A DNA stretch of 64,000 nucleotides from Alcanivorax sp. DG881 (GTDB lineage Bacteria; Pseudomonadota; Gammaproteobacteria; Pseudomonadales; Alcanivoracaceae): positions 1,326,108 to 1,390,107 of the forward strand of contig NZ_DS989915.1 of assembly GCF_000155615.1 (NCBI RefSeq), given 5' to 3'. The first letter of the stretch is position 1. Each line of letters opens with the position of its first letter. Both the position numbers and the translations under genes were made by a program. Under the pieces are notes generated by a model. That model was not told the origin of the DNA and did no database searches. It worked only from the letters and a program-made list of their open reading frames with translations. Positions 34,497-42,717 of the stretch are shown one piece after another.

Positions 34497-35045
34497 ATGG
34501 AAACCGATGTACGATTCGACGACGCGACTACCCTGACGGTAGAACGCACCCTGCCCGGCCCCATTGAGCGGGTATGGGCCTACCTGACCGACCCGGACAA
34601 ACGCGCTCGCTGGCTGGGCGGCGGAACCCTGGGCGAATTTGTGGGTGGCGCGGTGGTGATTCATTTCCGTCATCAGGATTTGTCGGAGGATATCCAGCCG
34701 GCCCCGGACAAGTACAAATCCATGGAAGACCAGGCCACGCTGACCGGCATCATTACCCGCTTTGAGCCACCCCATGTGCTGGCCCATACCTGGGGTGACA
34801 ATGAAGGCGAAGTCACTTTTTCCCTGAGCGCGCAGGGCGACCAAGTTCATCTACGGCTTACCCACCGTCGCTTGCCCGCTGACGAAAACACCCGCATCAG
34901 TGTCGCCAGCGGCTGGCACACCCATCTGGGCATTCTGGTCGAAGACCTGAACGGCCAACCCCGTTCGCCCTTCTGGCCAACACACACACAATGGGAAGCG
35001 CACTATCAGCGCGTTTTGCAGGAAAGCGAGGCCCCGCATGACTGA
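34497..35045 (+). CDS. SRPBCC/AHSA1-domain protein
   Basis: 182 residues. The START-like AHSA1 fold is indicated by the opening LTVERTLPGPIERVWAYLTD and PDKRARWLGGG, then the strand-rich middle and the C-terminal helix SGWHTHLGILVEDL. Such proteins bind hydrophobic ligands in the cytoplasm. The ligand is unknown. AGGAGGTTTGAG precedes the ATG. It is 13 bases after the ArsR gene and overlaps the next gene by 8 bases, so the three are probably coregulated. Confidence 0.85.
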   Translation: METDVRFDDATTLTVERTLPGPIERVWAYLTDPDKRARWLGGGTLGEFVGGAVVIHFRHQDLSEDIQPAPDKYKSMEDQATLTGIITRFEPPHVLAHTWGDNEGEVTFSLSAQGDQVHLRLTHRRLPADENTRISVASGWHTHLGILVEDLNGQPRSPFWPTHTQWEAHYQRVLQESEAPHD

Positions 35046-35460
35046 CACGCTAACCGTGCAACTGATGTTTCAGGGCCGGACCAACGCTGCCCTCGATCTC
35101 TACGACAGCGCTATCGCTCCGTTCGAGCTGCTGAGCCGAACCGTCTACGGCCCGGACGAGATGGGTGAAATCGGCCAGGTGAAAACCGCCTGGTGCCGTA
35201 TCGGCAACGTGCGGATACATTGCTTTGACAGCCCTGTGCCCCACGATTTTGATTTCACCCCATCCGCCTCCCTCTGCCTTGCCCTGAAGGACGAACAGGC
35301 AGTGGCCGACACGTTTGCAAAACTGGCAGACGGCGGCACCGTGCTGATGCCCCTGGACAGCTATGATTTCAGCCCCTGCTTCGGCTGGGTGCAGGACCGC
35401 TTCGGAGTGTCGTGGCAGCTGTCTGTCACCGCACCCGGTGAAGCGAATAACCATGGCTAA
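35038..35460 (+). CDS. VOC-family protein, PhnB-like
   Basis: 140 residues with the PhnB/3-demethylubiquinone-9 3-methyltransferase-like VOC pattern: VQLMFQGRTNAALDLYDSA near the start and CFGWVQDRFGVSWQLSV at the end. No methyltransferase motif is present; the name in databases is historical. The function is unknown. The start overlaps the AHSA1 gene. It converges on uraA, overlapping its stop by four bases. Confidence 0.82.
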   Translation: MTDTLTVQLMFQGRTNAALDLYDSAIAPFELLSRTVYGPDEMGEIGQVKTAWCRIGNVRIHCFDSPVPHDFDFTPSASLCLALKDEQAVADTFAKLADGGTVLMPLDSYDFSPCFGWVQDRFGVSWQLSVTAPGEANNHG

Positions 35461-36773
35461 GAGCGGTCATCACGCTCGTTTTTGCGAGCGTGCTCCAGCA
35501 AGTCCTCCACGTACTCCTGCTCTTCATGCAGGTCATCCGTGACGGGCGGTGCATGGGGCAAGACCTGATTCAGAAACACCGCCACCAGCCCGCACAGACT
35601 GATGCCCTGCAAGGTAAAGTCACCGTTCCCCATGGCCATGCCACCGATCCCAAAGATCAGGGTAACCGCCACAATCACCAGGTTGCGCTGAGCGTGCAGA
35701 TCCACCTGCGCCTTGATCAGGGTATTCATGCCCACACTGGCAATCGACCCGAACATGAGAATCAGAATGCCGCCCATGACCGGCGTGGGAATACTTTGCA
35801 GCAGCAGGCCGAACTTGCCGATAAACGCCAGCAGGATGGCGAAAATAGCAGTCCAGGTCATGACCACCGGATTGAACACCCGGGTGAGCATCACCGCGCC
35901 GGTGACTTCCGAATAGGTGGTATTGGGCGGGCCGCCAAACAGGGCCGCCACCATGCTCGCCACGCCATCGCCAGTAAGCGTGCGATGCAGGCCGGGTTTG
36001 CGAATGTAGTCCTTGCCCGTGACATTGCTGATGGCCAGCACATCACCCACATGCTCAATGGCAGGGGCCAACGCCACCGGCACCATGAACAGGATCGCGG
36101 GCCAGTAAAACGTGGGCGCAATAAAGGTCGGCACCGACAACCAGCCCGCCTGATTCACCCCGGAAAAATCCACCATCCCCATGGCCAGTGCGGTGAGGTA
36201 ACCCGCCACCACGCCACACAGGATCGGCAGCAACCGAAACAGACCATGTCCCAGCGTCGCCACCAACATGGTGGTCAGCAGCGACACCATGGAAACCAGC
36301 AGGGCATCCCCGTAAGGGAACATCTGCATCTCGCCATTACCGGACATACCCATGGCGAAGTTCACCGCCGTGGGCGCCAGGCTAAGCCCGATCACCATGA
36401 TGATGGGGCCGGTGACCACCGGCGGCATCAGGCGATGCAGAAAGCCCGGCCCCCGCCACTTCACCAATGCCCCCAGAATCACATAGACCACAGCGGTACA
36501 GAACAACGCCCCCATGGTGGCCGGCACGCCCCACTGCTGTACCCCATGGGAAATGGGTGCCACAAAGACAAACGAGGACGCCAGGAAAACAGGAATCGAG
36601 CGGCGGGTAATCCACTGGAACAACAATGTGCCCAGCCCCGCGGTAAACAGCGCCACACTGGGATCCAGCCCGGTCAGTAACGGCATTAATACCATGGCCC
36701 CAAAAGCCACAAACAGCATCTGCGCGCCGATGAGAATAATCTTCCAGTTCCAGAATCCGCCGGCCTGGCTCAT
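35457..36773 (-). CDS. uraA: Uracil permease (NCS2 family)
   Basis: 438 residues with 12-14 membrane helices. The NCS2 signature regions are visible: FVAPISHGVQQWG, the substrate-site stretch APAIEHVGDVLAISNVTGKD with its conserved Glu, and GGPPNTTYSEVTGAVMLTRV. It probably imports uracil by proton symport. It lies 54 bases downstream of upp in the usual upp-uraA order. The C-terminal tail is charged and cytoplasmic. Confidence 0.93.
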   Translation of the reverse strand: MSQAGGFWNWKIILIGAQMLFVAFGAMVLMPLLTGLDPSVALFTAGLGTLLFQWITRRSIPVFLASSFVFVAPISHGVQQWGVPATMGALFCTAVVYVILGALVKWRGPGFLHRLMPPVVTGPIIMVIGLSLAPTAVNFAMGMSGNGEMQMFPYGDALLVSMVSLLTTMLVATLGHGLFRLLPILCGVVAGYLTALAMGMVDFSGVNQAGWLSVPTFIAPTFYWPAILFMVPVALAPAIEHVGDVLAISNVTGKDYIRKPGLHRTLTGDGVASMVAALFGGPPNTTYSEVTGAVMLTRVFNPVVMTWTAIFAILLAFIGKFGLLLQSIPTPVMGGILILMFGSIASVGMNTLIKAQVDLHAQRNLVIVAVTLIFGIGGMAMGNGDFTLQGISLCGLVAVFLNQVLPHAPPVTDDLHEEQEYVEDLLEHARKNERDDRS

Positions 36774-36827
36774 GTACAGCTCCTGATTTGTGATTGCCTG
36801 TGGCTTGGATCACCGGGCGATGCCCGG

Positions 36828-37454
36828 TTATTTGGTCCCGAAAATCTTGTCTCCGGCATCTCCCAGGCCCGGCATGATATAGCCCTCGTCGTTCAGGCCC
36901 TGATCCACCGAAGCGGTGTAAAGGGAGACATCCGGGTGCGCCTCCTGAACCTTGCGAATGCCCTCCGGTGCCGCCACCAGCACCAGGGCACGAATCTGGG
37001 TACAACCGGCTTTTTTCAGCATATCGATACAGGCCAGCATGGAGCCCCCGGTGGCCAGCATGGGGTCGATCACCAGCGCCATGCGCTCGTCGATATCGTG
37101 GGCCAGCTTCTCGAAATAAGCCACCGGCTGCAGCGTTGCCTCATCCCGATACACGCCCACCACGCTGACCTTGGCGCTGGGGATCAGCTCCAGCACCCCG
37201 TCCAGCATGCCCAGCCCGGCCCGCAGAATCGGCACCACAGTGATTTTCTTGCCTCTGATGCGCTGGGCCGGCGCCTTGCCCATCCAGGTATCCACCTGAT
37301 AATCCTCCAGCACCAGGTCGCTGGTGGCTTCATAGGTCAGCAGGCTGCCCACTTCCGCGGTGAGCTGGCGAAAGCTGCGCGTACTCAGACTTTTCTGGCG
37401 CAGCAGGCCAAGCTTGTGTTTAACCAGCGGGTGGCGAATTTCGTGGACACTCAT
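36828..37454 (-). CDS. upp: Uracil phosphoribosyltransferase
   Basis: 208 residues that convert uracil and PRPP to UMP in pyrimidine salvage. It starts [20 protein letters not shown] as in E. coli Upp. The PRPP-binding loop is [19 protein letters not shown], and the uracil-binding C-terminus is [22 protein letters not shown] lies 9 bases upstream of the chosen ATG; an in-frame ATG 12 codons upstream adds non-family residues. It is the first gene of upp-uraA. Confidence 0.96.
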   Translation of the reverse strand: MSVHEIRHPLVKHKLGLLRQKSLSTRSFRQLTAEVGSLLTYEATSDLVLEDYQVDTWMGKAPAQRIRGKKITVVPILRAGLGMLDGVLELIPSAKVSVVGVYRDEATLQPVAYFEKLAHDIDERMALVIDPMLATGGSMLACIDMLKKAGCTQIRALVLVAAPEGIRKVQEAHPDVSLYTASVDQGLNDEGYIMPGLGDAGDKIFGTK

Positions 37455-37624
37455 AGTGGCAGGCTCCTTGATACAAGCTGAACGGGACACGGATCACTCC
37501 GGCAATGGCGATATTGTGACGGCTACAGCGAAAATGTCACCGGTGCACACGCTGTCCCGCACCGGGCCTATCGTCGGCGAGGAGCGAGTGCTAACGTCAA
37601 CAAAAAGAAAAACAGGGAGAAATC

Positions 37625-37807
37625 GTGAACAAAACCCTTGCCGAAATGAACCAAAAAGCGTTTGTTTATGAGTGTGCCAGCCGAGCTCTGGCGGCCAGTT
37701 TTTCCAACCCGTCCGCCAAGCCGTCCATCGCCAGCATGGTACGCGACGCCGAAAAACTGTGGGAGGAACTACAGGAATGGGAAAATCGACAGGAGTCACC
37801 ACCATGA
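37625..37807 (+). CDS. Small conserved-looking protein coupled to rhodanese
   Basis: 60 residues starting at GTG 37625 with AGGGAG seven bases upstream. It is helical and polar (LAEMNQKAFVYECASRAL, MVRDAEKLWEELQEWENRQ), without signal peptide or membrane segment. Its stop overlaps the rhodanese start (ATGA), which supports real translation and coupling. No family is recognised. Confidence 0.6.
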   Translation: MNKTLAEMNQKAFVYECASRALAASFSNPSAKPSIASMVRDAEKLWEELQEWENRQESPP

Positions 37808-38172
37808 AACGTTATCTGATTATTTCAATTTTCGCCGTGCTGAACGCACTCTCTGCTCCACTATGGGCCGCTGACAGCCTCTCGGTGAGCGAACTGAAGC
37901 AGCAAATGCAGGACGGCAAAGCCCCCATCATTATCGATGTGCGTGACGAGGATGAATATCTGGCTGGGCATATTCCGGGCGCCATCATGGTCCCCGCCAA
38001 GCAGATGGAGCACCACTTGGACATGATGGAGCAGTACCGCAAGGAAGATATTGTGCTGTATTGCCAGTCTGGCCGCCGCGCCAGTGCTGCTGCCACCGTG
38101 CTGGAAAATGCCGGCTTCAAGAACGTGAAGCTACTACAAGGGGATTACCCGGGCTGGAAGTCAGCCCAATAA
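37804..38172 (+). CDS. Exported single-domain rhodanese
   Basis: 122 residues. The signal peptide MKRYLIISIFAVLNALSAPLWA|AD sends it to the periplasm. The rhodanese domain has IIIDVRDEDEYLAGHIPGA and the active-site loop YCQSGRRAS with catalytic Cys. It may transfer sulfane sulfur or act in thiol homeostasis. Similar small exported rhodaneses (PspE, GlpE-like) are common. It is coupled to the 60-residue gene upstream. Confidence 0.87.
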   Translation: MKRYLIISIFAVLNALSAPLWAADSLSVSELKQQMQDGKAPIIIDVRDEDEYLAGHIPGAIMVPAKQMEHHLDMMEQYRKEDIVLYCQSGRRASAAATVLENAGFKNVKLLQGDYPGWKSAQ

Positions 38173-38202
38173 GCACCGATTTGCCCACCACCATCCCCCT
38201 GA

Positions 38203-38240
38203 CCGCCTGTGGAATAAGGATATTCCTATTCCATAGGCGG
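38203..38240. promoter_or_regulatory. Long palindrome in the ppa promoter region
   Basis: CCGCCTGTGGAATAAGG (38203-38219) faces CCTATTCCATAGGCGG (38225-38240), a near-perfect inverted repeat of about 38 bases. It lies 84 bases before the ppa start and 31 bases after the rhodanese gene. It has no T-run, so it may be an operator or an end-stabilising hairpin. Confidence 0.45.
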
Positions 38241-38280
38241 GTTCGACCTTCGGCGATTAGCCGCAGCCCGCTGCCATTGC

Positions 38281-38286
38281 TATAAT
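38281..38286 (+). promoter_or_regulatory. Consensus -10 box upstream of ppa
   Basis: TATAAT in GCTATAATCC, 38 bases upstream of the ppa ATG. The region 17 bases before it has no good -35 match, so activation or another contact may be needed. Confidence 0.45.
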
Positions 38287-38323
38287 CCGCGCCCACCACC
38301 AACCCTGTTGAGAAGGACAGACC

Positions 38324-38857
38324 ATGGATTTTGCTAAGGTTCCCGCCGGGAAAGACCTCCCCGAAGACATCTACGTGGCCATCGAGATCCCGGCCAACGC
38401 TGACCCGATCAAGTACGAGATCGACAAAGACAGCAACGCCGTATTCGTAGACCGCTTCATGGCAACCCCCATGTTCTATCCGGCCAACTACGGCTACATC
38501 CCCAACACCCTGTCCGAAGACGGCGACCCGCTGGACGTACTGGTTGTCACCCCCTACCCGGTGGTACCCGGCTCCGTGATTCGCTGTCGCCCGGTGGGCA
38601 TCCTGAACATGACCGACGAAGCCGGTAAAGATGCCAAGCTGGTGGCGGTACCGCACACCAAGCTGACCAAGATCTACGACAACGTGAAAGACATCAACGA
38701 TCTGCCCGAGCTGCTGCTGGCCCAGATCAAGCACTTCTTCGAGCACTACAAAGAGCTGGAAGCAGGCAAGTGGGTGAAAGTTGATGGCTGGGATGGCGCC
38801 GAAGCGGCCAAAGCCGAGATCATCAAATCTGTCGAAGCTTACGAGAACGCCAAGTAA
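38324..38857 (+). CDS. ppa: Inorganic pyrophosphatase (family I)
   Basis: 177 residues that hydrolyse PPi with Mg2+ in the cytoplasm. Landmarks are [17 protein letters not shown], the family signature [10 protein letters not shown], whose Asp residues bind metal, and [15 protein letters not shown] near the end. Length matches the E. coli enzyme. AGAAGGACAG precedes the ATG. It is followed by a strong bidirectional terminator. PPi level matters also to the PPi-type phosphofructokinase in this window. Confidence 0.97.
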   Translation: MDFAKVPAGKDLPEDIYVAIEIPANADPIKYEIDKDSNAVFVDRFMATPMFYPANYGYIPNTLSEDGDPLDVLVVTPYPVVPGSVIRCRPVGILNMTDEAGKDAKLVAVPHTKLTKIYDNVKDINDLPELLLAQIKHFFEHYKELEAGKWVKVDGWDGAEAAKAEIIKSVEAYENAK

Positions 38858-38891
38858 GCCGACACGAGACTGGCAGAACAACGCCAGCGAC

Positions 38892-38929
38892 AAAAAGGCC
38901 GCGCCCGGTTACCCGGGCGCGGCCTTTTT
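38892..38929 (+). terminator. Bidirectional terminator after ppa
   Basis: AAAAAGGCCGCGCCCGG-TTA-CCGGGCGCGGCCTTTTT: a very long GC stem with A and T runs. The GGCCGCGCC stem core recurs in three other terminators of the window. Confidence 0.95.
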
Positions 38930-38948
38930 GTTTTGAGAAGCACGGGGC

Positions 38949-39034
38949 AAGAGTTTCGAGTTTCGAAAAGCAAAAACCGAAGCGCTTGGCCTGTAAAGGT
39001 TTTGATCTTCGCAACTCGAAACTCGTTACTCGCC
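38949..39034. repeat. Inverted-arm stutter repeat (CGAGTTTCGA type) after ppa
   Basis: Left arm AAGAGTTTCGAGTTTCGAAA (from 38949) and right arm TCGCAACTCGAAACTCGTTA (from 39009) are imperfect reverse complements built from CGAGTTT/AAACTCG words. It lies between the ppa terminator and the convergent AraC gene. Confidence 0.6.
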
Positions 39035-39045
39035 TCTCACACCCG

Positions 39046-40074
39046 CTAGTGTTGCTCCCGATAGCCCTTCGGAGTCAGCCCACTCCAGCGTTTGAACGCC
39101 TTGGAGAAGTTCGCCACATCGTTGTAACCAAGGTGATAAGCCACCTCGCTAATGCTCTTCTCCGCCTTCGCCAACAAACGGCAAGCCTGCCGGTAGCGCT
39201 CTTCATCCTGTAACTGGCGATAGCTCAACCCGGCCTGCTGCAAGTGACGCTTCAGGGTGCGGGCAGACACCGCCAACCGATCCGCCATGCCTTCAAGCGA
39301 TGGCAACGGCGCCGCATGGTCCTGCAACGCTGCGCGGATACGCTCCGCCATCACGCCATCTTCTTCCGTGCGCCACTGACGGAACTCCATCTCGCACTGC
39401 TCCCGGGCAATCGCTGCCACCTGCGGGTCCGCCAGACGCGGCCGGGCCTCCAGCGCAGACAAGGGAAACACCAGCGCGTCTTCCGACTGATCAAACCGCA
39501 CCGGCACCCCCACATCGTCCCGCAGCGCCGCCAACCAGGCCGGCGCGGGACCGCGACGGTGAATCTCCAGCCCCTCCGGCAAGCTCTCCAACAGCTGTTC
39601 GATCATGAACGCCAGCCCCACCAGCATGGCCTCGATAATAAAATCATGGGCCACCCCTAACGGGCGTGTGCTGCGTAATTGAAGATGGGCCTGCTCCGCA
39701 TGGCGAGCCTGATGAATTTCCAGAAACGGGGCGCGCAGGCCGAGAAACCGGCAGGCCGCATCGAGGGCATCCTGAGCGCTGGCGCTGGACAAGGCCAACA
39801 GCCCCACCGGGCCATGCAGGGTAATGCTCATGGCTCGGGCATAACGAAACCCCAGACCACGATCGCCCACCATTTCGACCCCGCGCTCGGCCACTGTCTG
39901 GGCCAGGGACATGGAGACCCGGCGATCCACCGCCAGCAGCTCATCCCGACTCACCCCCAACCCCACCAGCAGGGTCGGCGCATCCAGCTTCAAGGCCACC
40001 AACAGGTCGTACAACAGCACCACATAGATGCCCGGCACCCCGGCATTTCCCCAGGTGCGGCCCGAACTCACCAT
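39046..40074 (-). CDS. AraC-family regulator with arabinose-binding-like N-terminal domain
   Basis: 342 residues. The N-terminal two thirds match the AraC_N/OruR-type sensing domain (RVSMSLAQTVAERG, DAACRFLGLRAPFLEI). The C-terminal double helix-turn-helix includes LAVSARTLKRHLQQAGLSY and ISEVAYHLGYNDVANFSKAF, then RWSGLTPKGYR. The ATG at 40074 is chosen because GGAGGG lies 7 bases upstream; ATGs at 40152 and 40203 would run into the divergent promoter. It is divergent from a PF10118 hydrolase gene, its likely target. Confidence 0.88.
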   Translation of the reverse strand: MVSSGRTWGNAGVPGIYVVLLYDLLVALKLDAPTLLVGLGVSRDELLAVDRRVSMSLAQTVAERGVEMVGDRGLGFRYARAMSITLHGPVGLLALSSASAQDALDAACRFLGLRAPFLEIHQARHAEQAHLQLRSTRPLGVAHDFIIEAMLVGLAFMIEQLLESLPEGLEIHRRGPAPAWLAALRDDVGVPVRFDQSEDALVFPLSALEARPRLADPQVAAIAREQCEMEFRQWRTEEDGVMAERIRAALQDHAAPLPSLEGMADRLAVSARTLKRHLQQAGLSYRQLQDEERYRQACRLLAKAEKSISEVAYHLGYNDVANFSKAFKRWSGLTPKGYREQH

Positions 40075-40127
40075 TTGTTGGCCCTCCACGACAAGAACTT
40101 GGTTATCTCTGCCTGCATAGTAGTTGT

Positions 40128-40139
40128 CATTGAACAATG
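40128..40139. promoter_or_regulatory. Small palindrome in the AraC/PF10118 divergent promoter
   Basis: CATTG-AA-CAATG lies between the two divergent starts (40074 and 40170). It is a possible regulator site; short and unproven. Confidence 0.3.
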
Positions 40140-40169
40140 TCACCAATGGCATTTGCGCCAGGAGCCAAC

Positions 40170-41033
40170 ATGAAATTGCCGCTGACAAAAAAACATAAGG
40201 CACCGGTTGTGCCCATCGTACCCCGCCGTATGGGATTTTCCTTCGATGGCATGCAACACGATGATTACTGGTTCGATAACGACCCGGTGCTGACCCATCT
40301 GCTGAATATCCTGTCGTTGACCTTTCCCGACGGTGAGCGTTTCTTCGTGGATTCTGTGCGTGCCCTGCGCGACCAGGTAGAGGACAAGGATCGCCAGAAG
40401 GATATTTCCGGGTTTATTGGCCAGGAAGCCATGCATTCCCTGGAACATCAGGCCTTCAATGATCTGATTGCCGATGGCAAATATGACGACATCGTTGCCC
40501 ATGCCCTCGGTGTCACCAACAAGTTGTTGGCCGGTGCCCGCAAATACATGAGCAAACGCCAGCAGCTGGCAGCCACCGCCGGCCTGGAGCACTTCACTGC
40601 CATTCTGGCCGACGCCATTCTGCGTCGCCCGGACCTGATGAAAAAGATGGACCCGGCGGTGCGCGACCTGTGGGTCTGGCACGCCATTGAAGAAACCGAA
40701 CACAAGGCAGTGGCCTACGACCTGTACACGGACGTGAACGGTAACTACCTGGAACGCCAACGCCTGTTCCTCTCCAGCACCGCCTACCTGATCGGTTTTT
40801 CCAGCTACTTCACCTGGCAGATGCTCAAGCGTGACGATGTCCACCGTAAGCCCCTCACCCTGGCCAAAGGGCTGTGGAAAGGGTTCGGCTACAGGGGCGT
40901 GATCAGCAGCATCATCCCCGCCTGGTTCAGCTACCTGAAACCCGGCTTCCACCCCTGGGATGACGATAACAGCGCACTGATCGAAGAATGGCGTAAGAGC
41001 CTGCCGGCGCCGAAGGAGAAGAACGCGGCGTAA
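40170..41033 (+). CDS. Predicted metal-dependent hydrolase (PF10118 family)
   Basis: 287 residues, mostly helical. The family motifs FIGQEAMHSLEHQAFND and WVWHAIEETEHKAVAYDLY supply paired Glu and His residues that could bind a di-metal centre as in ferritin-like enzymes. One hydrophobic stretch (FLSSTAYLIGFSSYFTW) lies in the second half. Members are often encoded beside AraC regulators, as here. The reaction is unknown. CAGGAG five bases upstream supports the ATG at 40170 over one at 40137. Confidence 0.82.
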   Translation: MKLPLTKKHKAPVVPIVPRRMGFSFDGMQHDDYWFDNDPVLTHLLNILSLTFPDGERFFVDSVRALRDQVEDKDRQKDISGFIGQEAMHSLEHQAFNDLIADGKYDDIVAHALGVTNKLLAGARKYMSKRQQLAATAGLEHFTAILADAILRRPDLMKKMDPAVRDLWVWHAIEETEHKAVAYDLYTDVNGNYLERQRLFLSSTAYLIGFSSYFTWQMLKRDDVHRKPLTLAKGLWKGFGYRGVISSIIPAWFSYLKPGFHPWDDDNSALIEEWRKSLPAPKEKNAA

Positions 41034-41036
41034 ATC

Positions 41037-41203
41037 AATTAATAATGAATAATTAATAGTTAATAACGTCGCGAACCCTGTCTGTTTTGCCTTAACGCCA
41101 AAAAAGGCCGCGCCCAACCTTTGGGCGCGGCCTCTTAGCTTCAAGAAATCACTGGCGCTAGGCGCGCAGCGATTAATTATTCACTGTTAACTATTAATTG
41201 CTT
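41037..41203. repeat. Composite AT-arm/terminator repeat, copy A
   Basis: AT-rich left arm (AATTAATAATGAATAATTAA and on through GTTAATAACGTCGCG), a terminator hairpin at 41106-41132 (GGCCGCGCCC/GGGCGCGGCC), then an AT-rich right arm (GCGCAGCGATTAATTATTCA and on) that is the imperfect reverse complement of the left arm. It fills the gap between two convergent genes. Copy B is at 61444-61604 and a part copy at 63940. Confidence 0.75.
41101..41136. terminator. Bidirectional terminator inside composite repeat A
   Basis: AAAAAGGCCGCGCCC-AACCTTT-GGGCGCGGCCTCTT. It has an A-run before the stem, so it works best for the minus-strand DUF2333 gene, and a weak pyrimidine tail for the plus strand. Confidence 0.8.
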
Positions 41204-41205
41204 TC

Positions 41206-42213
41206 TCACCCTTCCTGCAGCAATTTCCGCAGGTCGATCAGCGCGGCATTGGCCCGTGACACATAGTTGGCCATGACCAGGGAATGGTTTGCCAGCATGC
41301 CAAACCCATCCCCATTCAAAATCAGTGGGCTCCACACCGTTTCCTGGGTCGCTTCAAGCTCACGGACCATCTGCCGGAAACTGATAGTGGCGTTCTTCTT
41401 GCGAAGCACATCCGCGAAATCCACCTCGGCGGCACGCATCAACTGGGCCAGGGCCCAGGTGGCACCACGCGCTTCGTAAAACGCATCATCGATTTTGAGC
41501 CAGGGGGTTTTGACGAAGTCTTCGTCGCTCTCCGGCTTGGCTGCCACGATGGTGCCATCCTTGTCCACGTTCAGCTGGCTGCGCCCGACACTCTGGCTCA
41601 GTTTCAGGCTCAGGGACCCCAACCGGGTCTGCACCTCATTCAGCCAATAGTTCAGGTTATCGGCCCGGGCGTAGAACTTGCCGTCGTTCTCATTGGCATC
41701 CGTCAGCCGATCCACATAGCGCTGCAACGCCTTGATGCCCCGGCGATACTCGCTTTCCGTGGCCGGCATGGCCCAGCTTTGGGCATCGAAATTAAACTGC
41801 GGCTCGGCAATAGCCAGGTCTTTATCTTCCTGACTCTGGGATTGAGAGCGGCTCATGTCCCGGCGTAATACCCGGCTGAAATCGCGCACCTGCACCAATA
41901 CGCCATATTCCCAGGCGGGCATGTTATCCAGCCACAGACGGTGCGGAAGCACATCATTACTGAGGTAACCACCGGGCTTGGACAGCAGGGTATCGGCAAC
42001 AAAAATCAGCTCCCGCGCGGTAGTCTCGCCCCGCACGGCATCCGCTTTCGCCGTCACTTCACGCAACTCGGGCTCCTGGCTCCAGTACCAGCCCAGCAGC
42101 ACGTCGACCAACAACAGCAAACCAAGCAACCAGAACAAACCCTTCCAGATTCGATTATTGCGAGGATCCAGCATGGCATCCCCCATCTTTTCACTGAATT
42201 TATCGTTACTCAT
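41206..42213 (-). CDS. DUF2333 family protein
   Basis: 335 residues. A single membrane helix (GLFWLLGLLLLVDVLLGWYW) lies near residues 25-44 after a short cytoplasmic N-terminus. The periplasmic part contains ELIFVADTLLSKPGGYLSND, MPAWEYGVLVQVRDFSR and SWAMPATESEYRRGI, conserved blocks of DUF2333, found mainly in gammaproteobacteria. The function is unknown. GGGAG lies 6 bases before the ATG at 42213; a GTG two codons upstream is less well placed. Confidence 0.78.
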   Translation of the reverse strand: MSNDKFSEKMGDAMLDPRNNRIWKGLFWLLGLLLLVDVLLGWYWSQEPELREVTAKADAVRGETTARELIFVADTLLSKPGGYLSNDVLPHRLWLDNMPAWEYGVLVQVRDFSRVLRRDMSRSQSQSQEDKDLAIAEPQFNFDAQSWAMPATESEYRRGIKALQRYVDRLTDANENDGKFYARADNLNYWLNEVQTRLGSLSLKLSQSVGRSQLNVDKDGTIVAAKPESDEDFVKTPWLKIDDAFYEARGATWALAQLMRAAEVDFADVLRKKNATISFRQMVRELEATQETVWSPLILNGDGFGMLANHSLVMANYVSRANAALIDLRKLLQEG

Positions 42214-42717
42214 GACCACTCCCAGGATCCTTCAAGCCACTACTCCGCTTACCACTATAGCTCACCACCCACACAAGCTGCAGGCAATTACCTTCTGGCC
42301 GGGGTCGCAACTTTCCCTCTTATTGGCAAGGTTCCACCATAGAGAGACAAAACACCACCTACAATCCACAACCGCTACACCATCCACGCTCTCCATCCTG
42401 CCATTGATACCTCGCCCCCTTGGCCCTGCCCGACAAACACGCAAACTCTATCCACATCAGTGGCGCCACTGCTGGTCTACAGCCATGGGCTTTTTGGTTA
42501 AACTGCGCCAGCGAGGAGCGCCCTATTGCCGGGAGCAGCCTCCCATGTACGCCAGCTGATCCGCTCTGCCATTAGCAGGTAAACAGGTAACGGGCGAAAA
42601 CGCTCCGCACCCGCACCGGTTAACCTGGCCTTAAAGTAAACGAATGAAACTAAGTGCCTGTTTTTACATCCAAGCGTCACGCAATCTGGCGCATACGGCA
42701 CCGGAGAGGAGTATCGA
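42214..42717. other. Gene-free divergent region of about 500 bases
   Basis: The region lies between DUF2333 (minus) and dsbD (plus). It is C-rich on the plus strand in its first half and has no ORF with a ribosome binding site and family features. A short ATG frame at 42485-42559 (24 codons) looks accidental. No strong hairpin or repeat was seen. It should hold both promoters; GGAGAGGAG just before 42718 is the dsbD ribosome binding site. Confidence 0.5.

Noticed and set aside
41037..41203. AT-rich repeats considered as a CRISPR array or replication origin
   Set aside because: There are no regularly spaced direct repeats with unique spacers and no DnaA-box cluster or oriC genes nearby. The arms are inverted, not direct, repeats.
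42485..42559. 24-codon ATG frame in the gap before dsbD
   Set aside because: Very short, no ribosome binding site and no hydrophobic or family features.
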